DNA of 64,000 nucleotides from Sporolactobacillus sp. CQH2019 (GCF_028765345.1 NZ_JARAJZ010000001.1:248001-312000); one strand, 5' to 3'; shown: positions 56,089 to 64,000, counted from the stretch's first letter. Notes: generated by a model not told the origin, from the sequence alone. Program-made: numbers and translations.

Positions 56089-57020
56089 ATGGATCCCTCC
56101 CGAAGCGCACGGCCGGTCAGCGTCAGAAACACATCTTCCAGCGTCGGGGTATTCGTCGACACTTTGGTCACAATGACACCCTCATCAAGGAACACCGACA
56201 GAACCTCATTGATATTTTTAGCAGCAGAGATAATGCGCACCGTATGGTCATCGATCACCGCATCTTTAACGGAAGGCAGCTTTTTTAATGCGTCGACGAT
56301 AGAAAATCCGGGCGATTCAATGTCGACGAACAGGGCATGGTCGTCGATAATCAGTCTGGCTAATTCTTCTTTAGTGCCCTTGGCAATGATCCTTCCTTTA
56401 TCGACAATGGCAATTTGCGAACAGATTGCTTCCACTTCTTCCATGTAATGAGAAATATAAATGACTGTACAGCCCGTTGCATTTAACTTTTTGACCGATT
56501 CCAGAATATAATTGCGCGATTGCGGATCGATGCCGACGGTCGGTTCATCCATGATGATCAATTTCGGTTTATGGACAAGCGCGCAGGCAATGTTCAGCCG
56601 CCGCTTCATGCCTCCGGAAAACTGTGCAGGCCTTTTGTTTTGCAAGTGGGTCAGTCCCGTGAATTCAAGGGCATCGGCCGTCCCCTCTTTCAGCGCATTC
56701 CCGCTCAGACCGTAGAGCCTGCCGAAAAGCCGGACATTTTCCAGCGCCGACAGCTCCTCATAAACGGCAATATCCTGAGGCACGAGCCCGATGTGCCTCT
56801 TTATTTCCCGTTCGTTTTTCCGAAGTTCCTCCCCGAAGATCTTAATCGTTCCCTGATCAACTGTCGTCAGACCGAGCATCGTATTGGTTAAGGTTGTCTT
56901 TCCTGCGCCGTTCGGACCGAGCAGTCCGAAGATCTCGCCCTCTTTCACCTGCAGGCTCAGGTGATCAATCGCCAGATTGTCTTTATAACGTTTCACAAGA
57001 TCGGAAACCTCAATAATCAT
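56085..57020 (-). CDS. ABC transporter ATP-binding protein, LnrL-like
   Basis: Protein of 311 aa. Walker A GPNGAGKT (35-42), Q-loop in GLVPQDIAVYEEL, signature FSGGMKRRLNIA, Walker B KLIIMDEPTVGID, and the H-loop in VIYISHYMEE. A C-terminal regulatory extension of about 80 residues follows, as in drug/lipid exporters. ATG 57020 follows GGAAGGGGG; the longer frame to 57113 runs through the operator. It is first gene of the ATPase-permease-permease-kinase-regulator operon. Confidence 0.93.
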   Translation of the reverse strand: MIIEVSDLVKRYKDNLAIDHLSLQVKEGEIFGLLGPNGAGKTTLTNTMLGLTTVDQGTIKIFGEELRKNEREIKRHIGLVPQDIAVYEELSALENVRLFGRLYGLSGNALKEGTADALEFTGLTHLQNKRPAQFSGGMKRRLNIACALVHKPKLIIMDEPTVGIDPQSRNYILESVKKLNATGCTVIYISHYMEEVEAICSQIAIVDKGRIIAKGTKEELARLIIDDHALFVDIESPGFSIVDALKKLPSVKDAVIDDHTVRIISAAKNINEVLSVFLDEGVIVTKVSTNTPTLEDVFLTLTGRALREGSI

Positions 57021-57078
57021 TTCAGCATCCCCCTTCCGGTCTACCCATAGTCTACCAAGCGGGAAGGCAAAAAAATAG

Positions 57079-57112
57079 TGACCTTTTGTCAACTCTGAGA
57101 TGACAAATGTCA
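57079..57112 (-). promoter_or_regulatory. Paired dyads upstream of the exporter operon
   Basis: TGACCTTTTGTCA (57079-57091) and TGACAAATGTCA (57101-57112) are two short palindromes with centres about 21-22 bp apart, that is two helical turns. They lie 59-92 nt upstream of the first gene. They fit cooperative binding by a NarL-type dimeric regulator, probably the one encoded in the operon. Confidence 0.55.
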
Positions 57113-57247
57113 CTGTCTAAAGCTCTGAGGCATCGGGAGCAGGCAAAGACGGAAAACGTGCCGAATGTTTAAGACGGAAGCTCGGCAGGATTTCCGCTCC
57201 TCTCTGCAGATTTTTTCGTTCCGCCCGGAAAAAGCAATTCATTTTAT

Positions 57248-58381
57248 TTATTCCCGGGCGATCCGGGCAGTCCGGGTCGTAAAATCGATATCCCGATAAT
57301 AAGTATTCTTGACAAGCACATTCGGACCCAGACATTTTACGACCGGGCAGTGGCAGTTCAAAGATTCGGCCAGCGGCGTTTTCATCCACTGCCGGTAGGC
57401 CTCTTCAAGAGCGGTCGTCCGAATGTTGCCGAGCGGCGGCGTATCGCCGAAATCCGTAACGATGATATCGCCGCTGAAAATGTTGACGTTCAGGCGCGAA
57501 CGGCCGTCCGGATCATTTCGTATCGTTACATTTTTCGCTTCATAGAGCCTTTTTAAAAGAGCCAGATCCCGATCGTCCGAACTGCACGGATAAAAGGGCA
57601 GCGTACCGAAAAGCATCCAGACATTCTCATCACGGGCATCGAGCAGCCTGCTGATCCCCGAACGTATTTCGTCGAGTGTCGCCACCTGAAGCGCTCCGGC
57701 AAAGTCGCTCGGGTACATCGGATGAATCTCATGCCGCCTGCATCCCATCGCGACGACCTGTTCATGAATGCGTTCGAGATGCGGCAGAGTACGCTTGTTA
57801 ATCATTGTCTCCGCCGAAACAAGAACGCCTCTTGCCGATAATTCCCGGGCGTTTTCAACCATCCTGTCGAAAAAGAGTTTCTGCTGATCCCGTTTCGGCT
57901 TCTTCTCCATAACTGCAAAACCGATCGTCGAGTAGTCTTCAAAACTTCCATAGTTAAAAGAAATATGGAGTACATCCAGATAAGGAATGATTAATTCGTA
58001 TCGGGCGAGATCCAGTGTCAAATTTGAATTGATCTGTGTTCTGAGGCCCCGCTCGCGGGCATACTTTAAGATGGGAACGACATATTCCCTGACTGCCTTC
58101 ATTGAAAGCATCGGCTCTCCGCCGGTGATACTCAGCGCGTGCAGATGGGATGCCTCGTCCAGTCTTTTAATGATCCGATCCAGCGGCAAAGGCTGCGGGT
58201 CGCGTTTCCGCAATGTGTAGCCGACCGCACAATGCTCACATCTCATATTGCAGAGCGTCGTCGTTGTCAGTTCCACATTTGTCAGTTCAAGACGGCCGTA
58301 CGTCTCCATGTCGCGATAGGCTTCCCACGGGTCATTCGACGGGTTGATCGGCGCCGTCAATTCAGTCATTTTCGTGTTCAT
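57248..58381 (-). CDS. yfkAB: Radical SAM/CxCxxxxC protein YfkAB
   Basis: Protein of 377 aa. The radical SAM cluster motif is CNMRCEHC (CxxxCxxC; about 43-50), followed by SITGGEPML. The C-terminal part has NCHCPVVKCLGPN (CxCxxxxC), the hallmark of the YfkA/YfkB family, in which a second cluster is expected. In B. subtilis some annotations split this gene in two; here it is one frame. Function unknown. Not obviously operonic with its neighbours. Confidence 0.9.
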   Translation of the reverse strand: MNTKMTELTAPINPSNDPWEAYRDMETYGRLELTNVELTTTTLCNMRCEHCAVGYTLRKRDPQPLPLDRIIKRLDEASHLHALSITGGEPMLSMKAVREYVVPILKYARERGLRTQINSNLTLDLARYELIIPYLDVLHISFNYGSFEDYSTIGFAVMEKKPKRDQQKLFFDRMVENARELSARGVLVSAETMINKRTLPHLERIHEQVVAMGCRRHEIHPMYPSDFAGALQVATLDEIRSGISRLLDARDENVWMLFGTLPFYPCSSDDRDLALLKRLYEAKNVTIRNDPDGRSRLNVNIFSGDIIVTDFGDTPPLGNIRTTALEEAYRQWMKTPLAESLNCHCPVVKCLGPNVLVKNTYYRDIDFTTRTARIARE

Positions 58382-58499
58382 TTCCTGCCGTCCTCCAATA
58401 AGTATTCATTTTGCGATGACTCTATTCATTATAGTAGAAAGACGGCTGCGAATGAAGCGGCAAGAATTCCGGCATCGTATCGCTGATGTAAACGCTTAC

Positions 58500-58766
58500 T
58501 TATGCGGACAATACTTCTGCCATATTCTTTGAAATATACTCTTTCGTCTGGCTGATCCCTTGTCCTTCAATAACAATCAGGCACTCTTCATCATGAGTAA
58601 ATAAAATGAACGAAAGAAGTTCGGACAGACGGTGGATTTTATGCGCCTCTTTTTTCCCATAGACATAGATGTTCTGCTCTAAGTGCGAGCAATACCCGTA
58701 AAAGTCAATGAACTTATTCAGTCTGAGTTTCGAAGGATTGAATTTGAACGAGATGATGTTTCTCAC
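58500..58766 (-). CDS. HPr-like protein lacking the phosphorylatable histidine
   Basis: Protein of 88 aa, the length of HPr. The second half follows the HPr fold closely: KFIDFYGYCSHLEQNIYVYGKKEAHKIHRLSELLSFILFTHDEECLIVIEG aligns with the KY.SDI.L...GK.VN.KSIM.LM.L....G..I.I.A.G pattern. The region where HPr has GIHARPA reads PSKLRLN, without His15. The regulatory Ser46 position falls near RLSEL. GTG 58766 follows GAAAGGAAG; the extension to 58811 is less likely. No PTS genes nearby. A regulatory or structural role is possible (inference). Confidence 0.65.
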   Translation of the reverse strand: MRNIISFKFNPSKLRLNKFIDFYGYCSHLEQNIYVYGKKEAHKIHRLSELLSFILFTHDEECLIVIEGQGISQTKEYISKNMAEVLSA

Positions 58767-58984
58767 AACCGCTGCACTTCCTTTCGTATTATTGTGTATC
58801 TCTATTGTCACATATTTTCGCCAAATACTGAACCGGGTTTTTTTGTCGATGTTCCACTAGTTTGGAAGAAGTTTCCCGTAAAAAATTGTTGAACGGACGA
58901 ATTAAAAATGCCAAGCACTTCCGGTTTCACGGCTCTTGGCACACATGGAATTTCAGGGTCAGACCGTTCTTCTTATATTTCCCT

Positions 58985-59044
58985 TCAGAAGAACAAACCG
59001 ACAATGACAAGGAGAATAAACATGACGACGATGAGAATAAACAT
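58985..59044 (-). CDS. 19-residue single-helix membrane peptide (YjcZ/SscA-like)
   Basis: ATG 59044 follows GAGGAGG by 8 nt and encodes MFILIVVMFILLVIVGLFF. The peptide is one hydrophobic helix and resembles the FALIVVLFILLIIVG core of small YjcZ/SscA sporulation proteins, without their glycine-rich N-terminus. Upstream on the same strand, CATATGCTA (59079-59071) fits the CATAnnnTA -10 of sigma-K promoters and would give a leader of about 20 nt. The rest of 58767-59455 holds nothing else convincing. Confidence 0.5.
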   Translation of the reverse strand: MFILIVVMFILLVIVGLFF

Positions 59045-59455
59045 CTCCACATCCTCCTCTTTGTTTTCTATAGCATATGCCGTCTTTCTTACGCCTGGCC
59101 CGGCATCCGCATCATTCAGCAAAAAAAGGCATGCTTCCGTATGATGATTTTTTTCCGGTGTGCCTATGCCATGCCCATGCCCGCATCTGAGACGGCTGCG
59201 TTCGGAAATCAGCCGGACCGGGACACACGTTCTGCAAAAATATTGACAGCACGTTAATAGACTGATAAAATCATACGCTGTAAGCGGACAGACCGGCCAA
59301 GTGCATGGATCGGAATCGATCAAAGTGCTCCTCTGAACAGCGGCCATGCCCGGTCCGGCCGAAAAAGAGAGGAAGGCAATAATAATCGGCTGACTGATTC
59401 ATAAGATTCAGCCGGGAAAACGTGCTGTGATTTTTGGAGGATGATTTAAAAAAAT

Positions 59456-59872
59456 ATGAATCTTAAACCGATACATTATATTAAATTGCCGATTGTCCGG
59501 CGACTGAAGCAGAGACATGTTCTGGCACCTGAGAATATCCTGGATTATTTCAATTACCCCATAACCGATTGCCGGCCCATTTACCCAAAGACTTTTGTGT
59601 TCGATATTAGCGGGCTGCCGCCGATTCATGACTTCTTCGGGACTTCTCATGCGACAATTCTTATTATCGAGAACCGGGACCTATTCATGGACGGCGACAG
59701 CATCATCGTCCAGACAGTCAATGGGGCTATTTATCTCGGAGAGGCAAAATATCTCGGCAGTGAACTGCTTATAGAAAATAAGTACGGCCCCAATCATCAG
59801 GTTTTATCTTTATCCGAAATCCGTTATATCGGCCGTTTAATGAGCGCCATTCGCGAGATTAAAAAAAACTGA
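59456..59872 (+). CDS. S24/LexA-type peptidase-like domain protein without HTH
   Basis: Protein of 138 aa. The C-terminal part (about 70-136) reads NRDLFMDGDSIIVQTVNGAIYLGEAKYLGSELLIENKYGPNHQVLSLSEIRYIGRLMSAI, the strand order seen in LexA/CI-type S24 domains. No helix-turn-helix precedes it and the SGxSM catalytic serine motif is not evident; a lysine in GEAKYL may match the family lysine. The nearest GGAGG lies 15 nt before the ATG, which is long. Possibly a degenerate phage repressor piece or a stand-alone partner. A terminator follows. Confidence 0.65.
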   Translation: MNLKPIHYIKLPIVRRLKQRHVLAPENILDYFNYPITDCRPIYPKTFVFDISGLPPIHDFFGTSHATILIIENRDLFMDGDSIIVQTVNGAIYLGEAKYLGSELLIENKYGPNHQVLSLSEIRYIGRLMSAIREIKKN

Positions 59873-59896
59873 CTGCACGCTTTCCAAAAGAAGAAC

Positions 59897-59926
59897 GCCG
59901 CCCGGTTCTTAAGGCGGCTCCTTTTT
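59897..59926 (+). terminator. Terminator after the S24-like gene
   Basis: GCCGCC/GGCGGC with a 10-nt loop and T5 shortly after, 24 nt past the stop codon. Confidence 0.8.
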
Positions 59927-60139
59927 ATCACAATCATTAATTGATTATTCTGACTTTAAGAGATGACCGCGTTCGCCCCGCGATCCGCGCAAAGCCGAGA
60001 ATGACGGGAGCTTCCGTTAGCTAACGCCGGCACGCCTTTTGAGCGATGCAGGCGGCGATCGACTTCTCTGCAGGCGACCTTCTGCGCGGCTCGGCATGGA
60101 ATGGCAGACATGCCCGTTTTTTTCTTCGCCTGCCGCTAT

Positions 60140-60300
60140 TCAGCGCCTCCTGATGAAAATCACCGATAAGCGGCCTCCCCTCAACGGCAACCGCCGTTTT
60201 ATCAACCGTAAGCGGACCCATATCAACAGCTGCAGGCCGAGGATCATCAATAAAGTGCAGAATATCCGCAGTAACGGCTAAAGAATCAATAAGTGCGAAT
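60140..60300 (+). repeat. Degenerate 21-bp-period repeat, locus C
   Basis: ATCAAC/ATCAAT hexamers recur at 18-24 bp spacing, near multiples of 21. The stretch GCAGAATATCCGCAGTAACG followed by GCTAAAGAATCAAT (60252-60286) matches 28945-28980 at the edge of array B with few changes. It appears to be a decayed member of the same family. The remainder of 59873-60433 holds only terminators. Confidence 0.65.
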
Positions 60301-60368
60301 AATCAGGATCATAAAAGGGACTTTTGACAGCTGCTGCGCCGCTTTCAGCCGCACATGATATATGAACG

Positions 60369-60406
60369 AAAAAAGCCGCAGGGAAATCGGTCCCTGCGGC
60401 TTTTTT
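60369..60406. terminator. Bidirectional terminator downstream of the NlpC/P60 gene
   Basis: GCCGCAGGGA/TCCCTGCGGC stem with a 6-nt loop, flanked by A5 and T6. On the minus strand it ends the endopeptidase transcript 27 nt after the stop. Confidence 0.92.
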
Positions 60407-60433
60407 CTTTAGTATAAAATAGTCTCTGTTCGA

Positions 60434-61642
60434 TCAGTTCAGGATTCTGACGACGACGCCGCTGAAGTGCGCACTCCAATATGGATTGCTCATGCTGACA
60501 ACGGCTACGCCCGTGCTCGACTGCGAACCGATAAAACGGCCGCCGCCGAGGTAAATGCCGACATGGCCGTTGACGCCGTCCGTATCGAAGAAGACAAGAT
60601 CGCCGGGCCGGGCGCTGCTGTAGCTGACCCGCGTGCCTTCATTCACCTGAGCCCCCGTCGTTCTTCCAAGACTGATGCCGTTCGCGGCAAACGCGGCCTG
60701 AACGAATCCGGAGCAGTCAAAGCGGCCGGTCGACGGACTCTCAACACCCCAGGCGTACGAAGAACGGCCGATAAACTGATTTCCGTAGTTCAAAATACCG
60801 GCAATACCGCCCGAGGACACCGAAGACGATAATGTAAACGAAGAAGAGCTTCCCGAGTTTCCTGAATTGGCATTCGACGTGCTGCTTTGATGCGATACCG
60901 GAGTGGCAGCAGGCGAAGACGAAGCAGCCGCCGCAACCGGCTTCGCATTTTTAAGGTTTGAGGCGGCGCCCGCAAGCTCAGTCAGTGTTTGCGAGATATT
61001 GGCCTGCTTGTCATTCAGCGCGCTGACCGCAATTTTTTTCTGAGCCTGAAGTGCATTCACCTTGCCGAGGTTTTTCTGCAGATCGGCCAGTTTAGCTACA
61101 TTGGCCGCCTGTTTCTTTTCGACGCTCTGTTTCTTTACCGCGACCGCATTTTGATCATTTTTCTGATCGTTGATGATTTTCTGATCCTGCGTCGTGATCA
61201 TGTTCAAAGTCGTCGCCCGGTCGATGAAATCGCCGAACGATTTGGAACCGAGCAGAAAGTCGATCACATCCACCGATCCGCCGTTCTTATAGATCGAAAC
61301 CAAGCGGGTATCGAGGAGTTTCTTGCGGGCATCGATCCTCTTCTGAAGGACCTGGATATCATTCTTCAGTGTCGAGATCTGGTCGTTTGTCGTGTTAATT
61401 TGTGCCTGGGCATCGCTGATCTGCCCGGTCAGCTTCAGCTGCTGCTGAATCATCTGATCGAGCTGCGCCTGAAGTGCTTTTTTCTGCGCGCTCACCTGCC
61501 CGCTGAGCGACTGCTGCGAAGCCGTCTGATTCTGAAGCGATTGTAAGGACGTTGCGTATGTAACCGATGGGGCTGTTGCCGTGTATGTAAGTCCGACCGT
61601 CAGTGCGACTGTCACTGCCACTTTCTTTTTGCTCATTGCCAT
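60434..61642 (-). CDS. Secreted NlpC/P60 D,L-endopeptidase with coiled-coil N-terminus
   Basis: Protein of 402 aa. Signal peptide (about 1-31, ending VTYA-T). A long PcsB/CwlO-type coiled-coil (about 33-235) contains KNGGSVDVIDFLLGSKSFGDFIDR, the hinge typical of these hydrolases. An Ala/Ser linker (236-278) leads to the NlpC/P60 domain (about 279-402) with catalytic Cys310 in RFDCSGF and His360 in GHVGIYLGGG. It cleaves D-Glu-meso-DAP bonds in peptidoglycan during growth. Upstream WalR-like boxes agree with an autolysin role. Confidence 0.93.
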   Translation of the reverse strand: MAMSKKKVAVTVALTVGLTYTATAPSVTYATSLQSLQNQTASQQSLSGQVSAQKKALQAQLDQMIQQQLKLTGQISDAQAQINTTNDQISTLKNDIQVLQKRIDARKKLLDTRLVSIYKNGGSVDVIDFLLGSKSFGDFIDRATTLNMITTQDQKIINDQKNDQNAVAVKKQSVEKKQAANVAKLADLQKNLGKVNALQAQKKIAVSALNDKQANISQTLTELAGAASNLKNAKPVAAAASSSPAATPVSHQSSTSNANSGNSGSSSSFTLSSSVSSGGIAGILNYGNQFIGRSSYAWGVESPSTGRFDCSGFVQAAFAANGISLGRTTGAQVNEGTRVSYSSARPGDLVFFDTDGVNGHVGIYLGGGRFIGSQSSTGVAVVSMSNPYWSAHFSGVVVRILN

Positions 61643-61790
61643 GATTAGCTAATGTCCTCCCCAATGCGTCAATTTTCTGTTTTTCTATTTATTTTATTTC
61701 AGTAACTTATCGTTTTTTTTACACATTTCATCGACTTTTTCATTATAACATTAACAATTTAACGGCTGATATTAAGCTTTTATTTCTTGA

Positions 61791-61862
61791 TGAAACATAA
61801 ATGTAACATAAGGCAGAAAAATGGTATATTTTGTCGCTTTTTATTTGTAACACCATTGTAAT
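61791..61862. promoter_or_regulatory. Two WalR-box-like direct repeats and promoter upstream of the endopeptidase
   Basis: TGTAAC-N5-TGTAAT (61846-61862) is a perfect match to the WalR (YycF) consensus, and TGAAAC-N5-TGTAAC (61791-61807) differs at one position. Towards the endopeptidase, a minus-strand TATAAT (61747-61742) lies about 45 nt beyond the nearer box. WalR normally activates cell-wall hydrolase genes. The boxes read on the plus strand, so an effect on the plus-strand gene at 61975 is also possible. Nothing else is seen in 61643-61974. Confidence 0.55.
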
Positions 61863-61974
61863 TTAATAAACTTCTAAGAAAATTGTTTGCTGAAGTCAGA
61901 AGATCGGCGTTGTAGGACAAATCAGGCCCTTCATAAACTGAAAATGCGCATAAGCAAGATGGAGGTGGAATTCA

Positions 61975-62481
61975 TTGATCCTTGTTATCGGTTCACTTTT
62001 TCTGGCTGCCGTGCTGATCAACCAGCTCCGCGAAATACCGCTGACGGGCAGACTGTACCGGCAGCCGCTCGCCCTCTTGCTGTTCTCAGGCTATTCGCTC
62101 TCAATCCTGCCCGCTCTGCCGCCGGCGGACTGGTGCATCATTGCGGCGAGCTTCCTTCTGTCATTCGGACTCGGCCTGATACAGGGGCGTTACACGCCGC
62201 TCGTGAATCATAACGGCGCCTGGTACTTGTCAGGTTCCGTCATGGCTGTCCTGGTCTGGTTTCTTTCCATTCCGATACGCTACGCATTGAAATACGCATC
62301 CGTTCATTTCCTGTCGCTGGCGCCCTCATTAAACGGATCGTCGAGTTTTGTGATTTACTTCATTTTCATGGCCGGTTTTTTATTGGGACGTTACACGATG
62401 CTTCTTTTCAGATATCCCGCTCTTGTTAAAAAGGCGGGGCAGAATGAACAGCGGATCAAAAAAATGGAGGAGGCCCGCTGA
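61975..62481 (+). CDS. Multi-pass membrane protein, CcdC/DUF1453-like
   Basis: Protein of 168 aa with about five hydrophobic segments and a charged C-terminal tail (QNEQRIKKMEEAR). The motif GLIQGRYTPLVNHNGAWYLSGSVMAVLVWFLSIPIRYALKY resembles the CcdC/DUF1453 group, whose function is unclear. The start is TTG 61975 with GGAGGTG seven nt upstream. Divergent from the endopeptidase gene. No cytochrome c biogenesis genes adjoin it, so a CcdC role is not implied. Confidence 0.7.
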   Translation: MILVIGSLFLAAVLINQLREIPLTGRLYRQPLALLLFSGYSLSILPALPPADWCIIAASFLLSFGLGLIQGRYTPLVNHNGAWYLSGSVMAVLVWFLSIPIRYALKYASVHFLSLAPSLNGSSSFVIYFIFMAGFLLGRYTMLLFRYPALVKKAGQNEQRIKKMEEAR

Positions 62482-62573
62482 GCCGTTTGTCTGCTGAAAA
62501 AGCAGGGGACGGCAGACAAAAGAAACAGCCTGAGCCAAAGGGCCGCCGGCATATAAGGAGAATTAAAGCCGAA

Positions 62574-62621
62574 AAGAGACTGCATCATAAGGTTGATCAC
62601 CCGTTTATGAGGCAGTCTCTT
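62574..62621. terminator. Long interrupted hairpin between convergent genes
   Basis: AAGAGACTGC pairs with GCAGTCTCTT, and inside it TCATAA pairs with TTATGA, leaving a loop of about 14 nt. Both ends are AG/CT-rich but lack a full T-run. It sits between the convergent membrane-protein gene and fumC; a bidirectional terminator is the simplest reading. Confidence 0.5.
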
Positions 62622-62705
62622 GAATTGATTAAAATGTTGACAGGCCGACTTTTTGAATCCGGTCCTCAGCGGCGGCCACCTTTTCGGGACCGCCCCTGCT
62701 TTCTA

Positions 62706-64000
62706 TTAAGCGTGCGGATGGATCATCGTTTCAGGTTTGACATAGTCGTCAAACTGTCCGGCGGTCAGAATGCCGAGCTTAACGGCAGCCTCCTTCAGGC
62801 TCAGCCCTTCTTTGAATGCCAGCTTCGATATTTTGGCAGCCTGCTCATAACCGATGTAGGGATTGAGCGCCGTCACAAGCATCAGCGAACGATTGAGATT
62901 TTCCTTGATTTTTGCACGATTCGGTTCGATGCCGGCAACGCAGCGTTCATTGAACGAGTGCATCACATCGGCCAGCAGTCTGGTCGATTGCAGAAAATTA
63001 TAGCCGATTACCGGTTTAAATACATTCAGTTCAAAATTTCCCTGGCTGGCGGCAACGCCGATAGCCGCGTCATTCCCCATAACCTGGACGGCGACCATGG
63101 TCACCGCTTCGCATTGTGTCGGATTCACCTTCCCGGGCATGATCGAGCTGCCCGGCTCGTTTGCCGGGATGGAAAGCTCGCCGATTCCGCAGCGCGGTCC
63201 GCTCGCCAGCCATCTGACATCATTGGCGATTTTCATCAGATCGGCGGCCAGCCCTTTCAGAACGCCGTGAACGGCAACAATCTGATCATGGCTGGTCAGC
63301 GCATGAAATTTATTTTTAGACGACCGGAACGTTTTTCCCGTGATCTTTCCAATTTCCCGTGCGGCGCGCTCCCCGAATTCAGGGTGTGCATTGAGCCCGG
63401 TTCCGACCGCCGTTCCGCCGATCGCCAGATCCCGCAAATAATCGCTGTCGGCAAGCAGCAGCGCTTTTGAACGATCCAGCATGTAGGCCCAGCCGCTGAT
63501 TTCCTGGCCGAGAGTGAGCGGCGTCGCATCCTGCAGATGGGTTCTCCCGATCTTAATAATGTCCTGAAAAGCCGCGGCCTTTCTGTCAAGCGTTTCCTTC
63601 AGTTCGTCAAGAGCCGGCAGCACCTCATTTTCGACAGCAAGAAGCGCGGCAATATGCAGCGCCGTCGGGTACGTGTCGTTCGAACTTTGCGACTTATTGA
63701 CGTCGTCATTGGGATGAACACGCGTTTTCGATCCTTTTTCCTTTAGAAGCTGATTGGAGCGGTTCGCAATCACTTCGTTCACGTTCATATTTGACTGTGT
63801 CCCGCTCCCGGTCTGCCAGACCATCAGCGGAAACTCGTCATCCCATTTTCCGGCGATGATTTCATCGGCAGCCGTAACGATAGCTGCGGCCTTTTCAGCA
63901 TCCAACGTTCCGAGATCGCGGTTGGCCAGTGCCGCTCCTTTTTTGAGCACGGCAAAAGCCCTGATAATATCGAGCGGCATTTTTTCCCACCCGATATGAA
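62706..64000 (-). CDS. fumC: Fumarate hydratase class II, N-terminus outside window
   Basis: Partial at the right edge: the frame continues to base 64000 with residues matching the F-x-x-G-x-x-K lead-in before [14 protein letters not shown], so about 30-40 residues are missing. Class II fumarase motifs are complete: [34 protein letters not shown] with the catalytic-site histidine, and the signature [11 protein letters not shown]. It interconverts fumarate and malate in the TCA cycle. It is convergent with the membrane-protein gene. Confidence 0.95.
   Translation of the reverse strand, partial: HIGWEKMPLDIIRAFAVLKKGAALANRDLGTLDAEKAAAIVTAADEIIAGKWDDEFPLMVWQTGSGTQSNMNVNEVIANRSNQLLKEKGSKTRVHPNDDVNKSQSSNDTYPTALHIAALLAVENEVLPALDELKETLDRKAAAFQDIIKIGRTHLQDATPLTLGQEISGWAYMLDRSKALLLADSDYLRDLAIGGTAVGTGLNAHPEFGERAAREIGKITGKTFRSSKNKFHALTSHDQIVAVHGVLKGLAADLMKIANDVRWLASGPRCGIGELSIPANEPGSSIMPGKVNPTQCEAVTMVAVQVMGNDAAIGVAASQGNFELNVFKPVIGYNFLQSTRLLADVMHSFNERCVAGIEPNRAKIKENLNRSLMLVTALNPYIGYEQAAKISKLAFKEGLSLKEAAVKLGILTAGQFDDYVKPETMIHPHA

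Noticed and set aside
57085-57094. TTGACA on the minus strand as -35 of the exporter operon
   Set aside because: No -10 hexamer at 15-19 nt; the hexamer is part of a dyad and more likely operator sequence.
58862-59257. 131-codon plus-strand frame and overlapping 78-codon frame
   Set aside because: No RBS at the starts and low-complexity composition; the minus-strand small ORF here has a better start signal.

Overview
The window is a contiguous chromosomal segment of a spore-forming Bacillales bacterium. Supporting markers are spoVD, gerR/ylbO, ylbJ, a YlbD coat-type protein, a Spo0E-type phosphatase, rnjA/rpoY and a MurE with the diaminopimelate DNPR motif. Mid-range GC, a facultative-looking respiratory gene set and partial erosion of Bacillus subtilis synteny suggest Sporolactobacillaceae, but that placement is inference. 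No rRNA, tRNA, CRISPR array, IS element or intact prophage was seen. Both ends cut a gene: murF at the left and fumC at the right. REGION 1 (1-8.2 kb, minus): division and cell-wall cluster mraZ-rsmH-ftsL-pbpB-spoVD-murE-murF, with a three-copy MraZ operator in front of mraZ. REGION 2 (8.4-20.9 kb): the ylb block, with gerR, rpmF, ylbN, tmcAL, ylbL, ylbJ, coaD, rsmD preceded by a likely ylbH-leader RNA, ylbG, ylbF, ylbE, ylbD and ylbC, then a second CAP-domain protein and a GNAT. B. subtilis ylbK, bshC, panE and ylbP are absent. The place of ylbK holds a duplicated, covarying hairpin repeat. REGION 3 (21-33 kb): divergent ctaB/ctaA, pyc, ftsW, ylaN, ylaI, typA and ylaF. The caa3 oxidase genes normally found after ctaB are missing. 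REGION 4 (33-44 kb): an inositol-monophosphatase-family gene, pdhABCD with its own promoter and a cre-like site, def, ykrA, and rpoY-rnjA. REGION 5 (44-52 kb): an orphan CydB-like protein, a 2-Cys peroxiredoxin with a near-consensus promoter, lysine/DAP genes (dapH and the deacetylase ykuR) next to ccpC, a Spo0E-like gene, and phosphate transporter pit with its DUF47 partner. REGION 6 (52-57 kb): a compact five-gene ABC exporter plus two-component operon like linearmycin-resistance lnrLMN/JK, preceded by paired dyads. REGION 7 (57-64 kb): an YfkAB-type radical SAM protein, an HPr-fold protein without the catalytic histidine, a 19-residue membrane peptide, an S24-like domain protein without HTH, an NlpC/P60 endopeptidase with WalR-box-like upstream sites, a CcdC-like membrane protein, and fumC. 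The most unusual non-coding signal is a family of 21-bp-period repeat arrays (about 19.13-19.59 kb, 28.9-29.5 kb and a degenerate one at 60.15-60.3 kb). They share the core CGGTC-N10/11-GTTT(A/T)T, occur in both orientations and contain 42-bp higher-order units. The second unusual signal is the pair of covarying TCCTG-loop hairpin modules upstream of ylbJ. These two are the best candidates for something undescribed.
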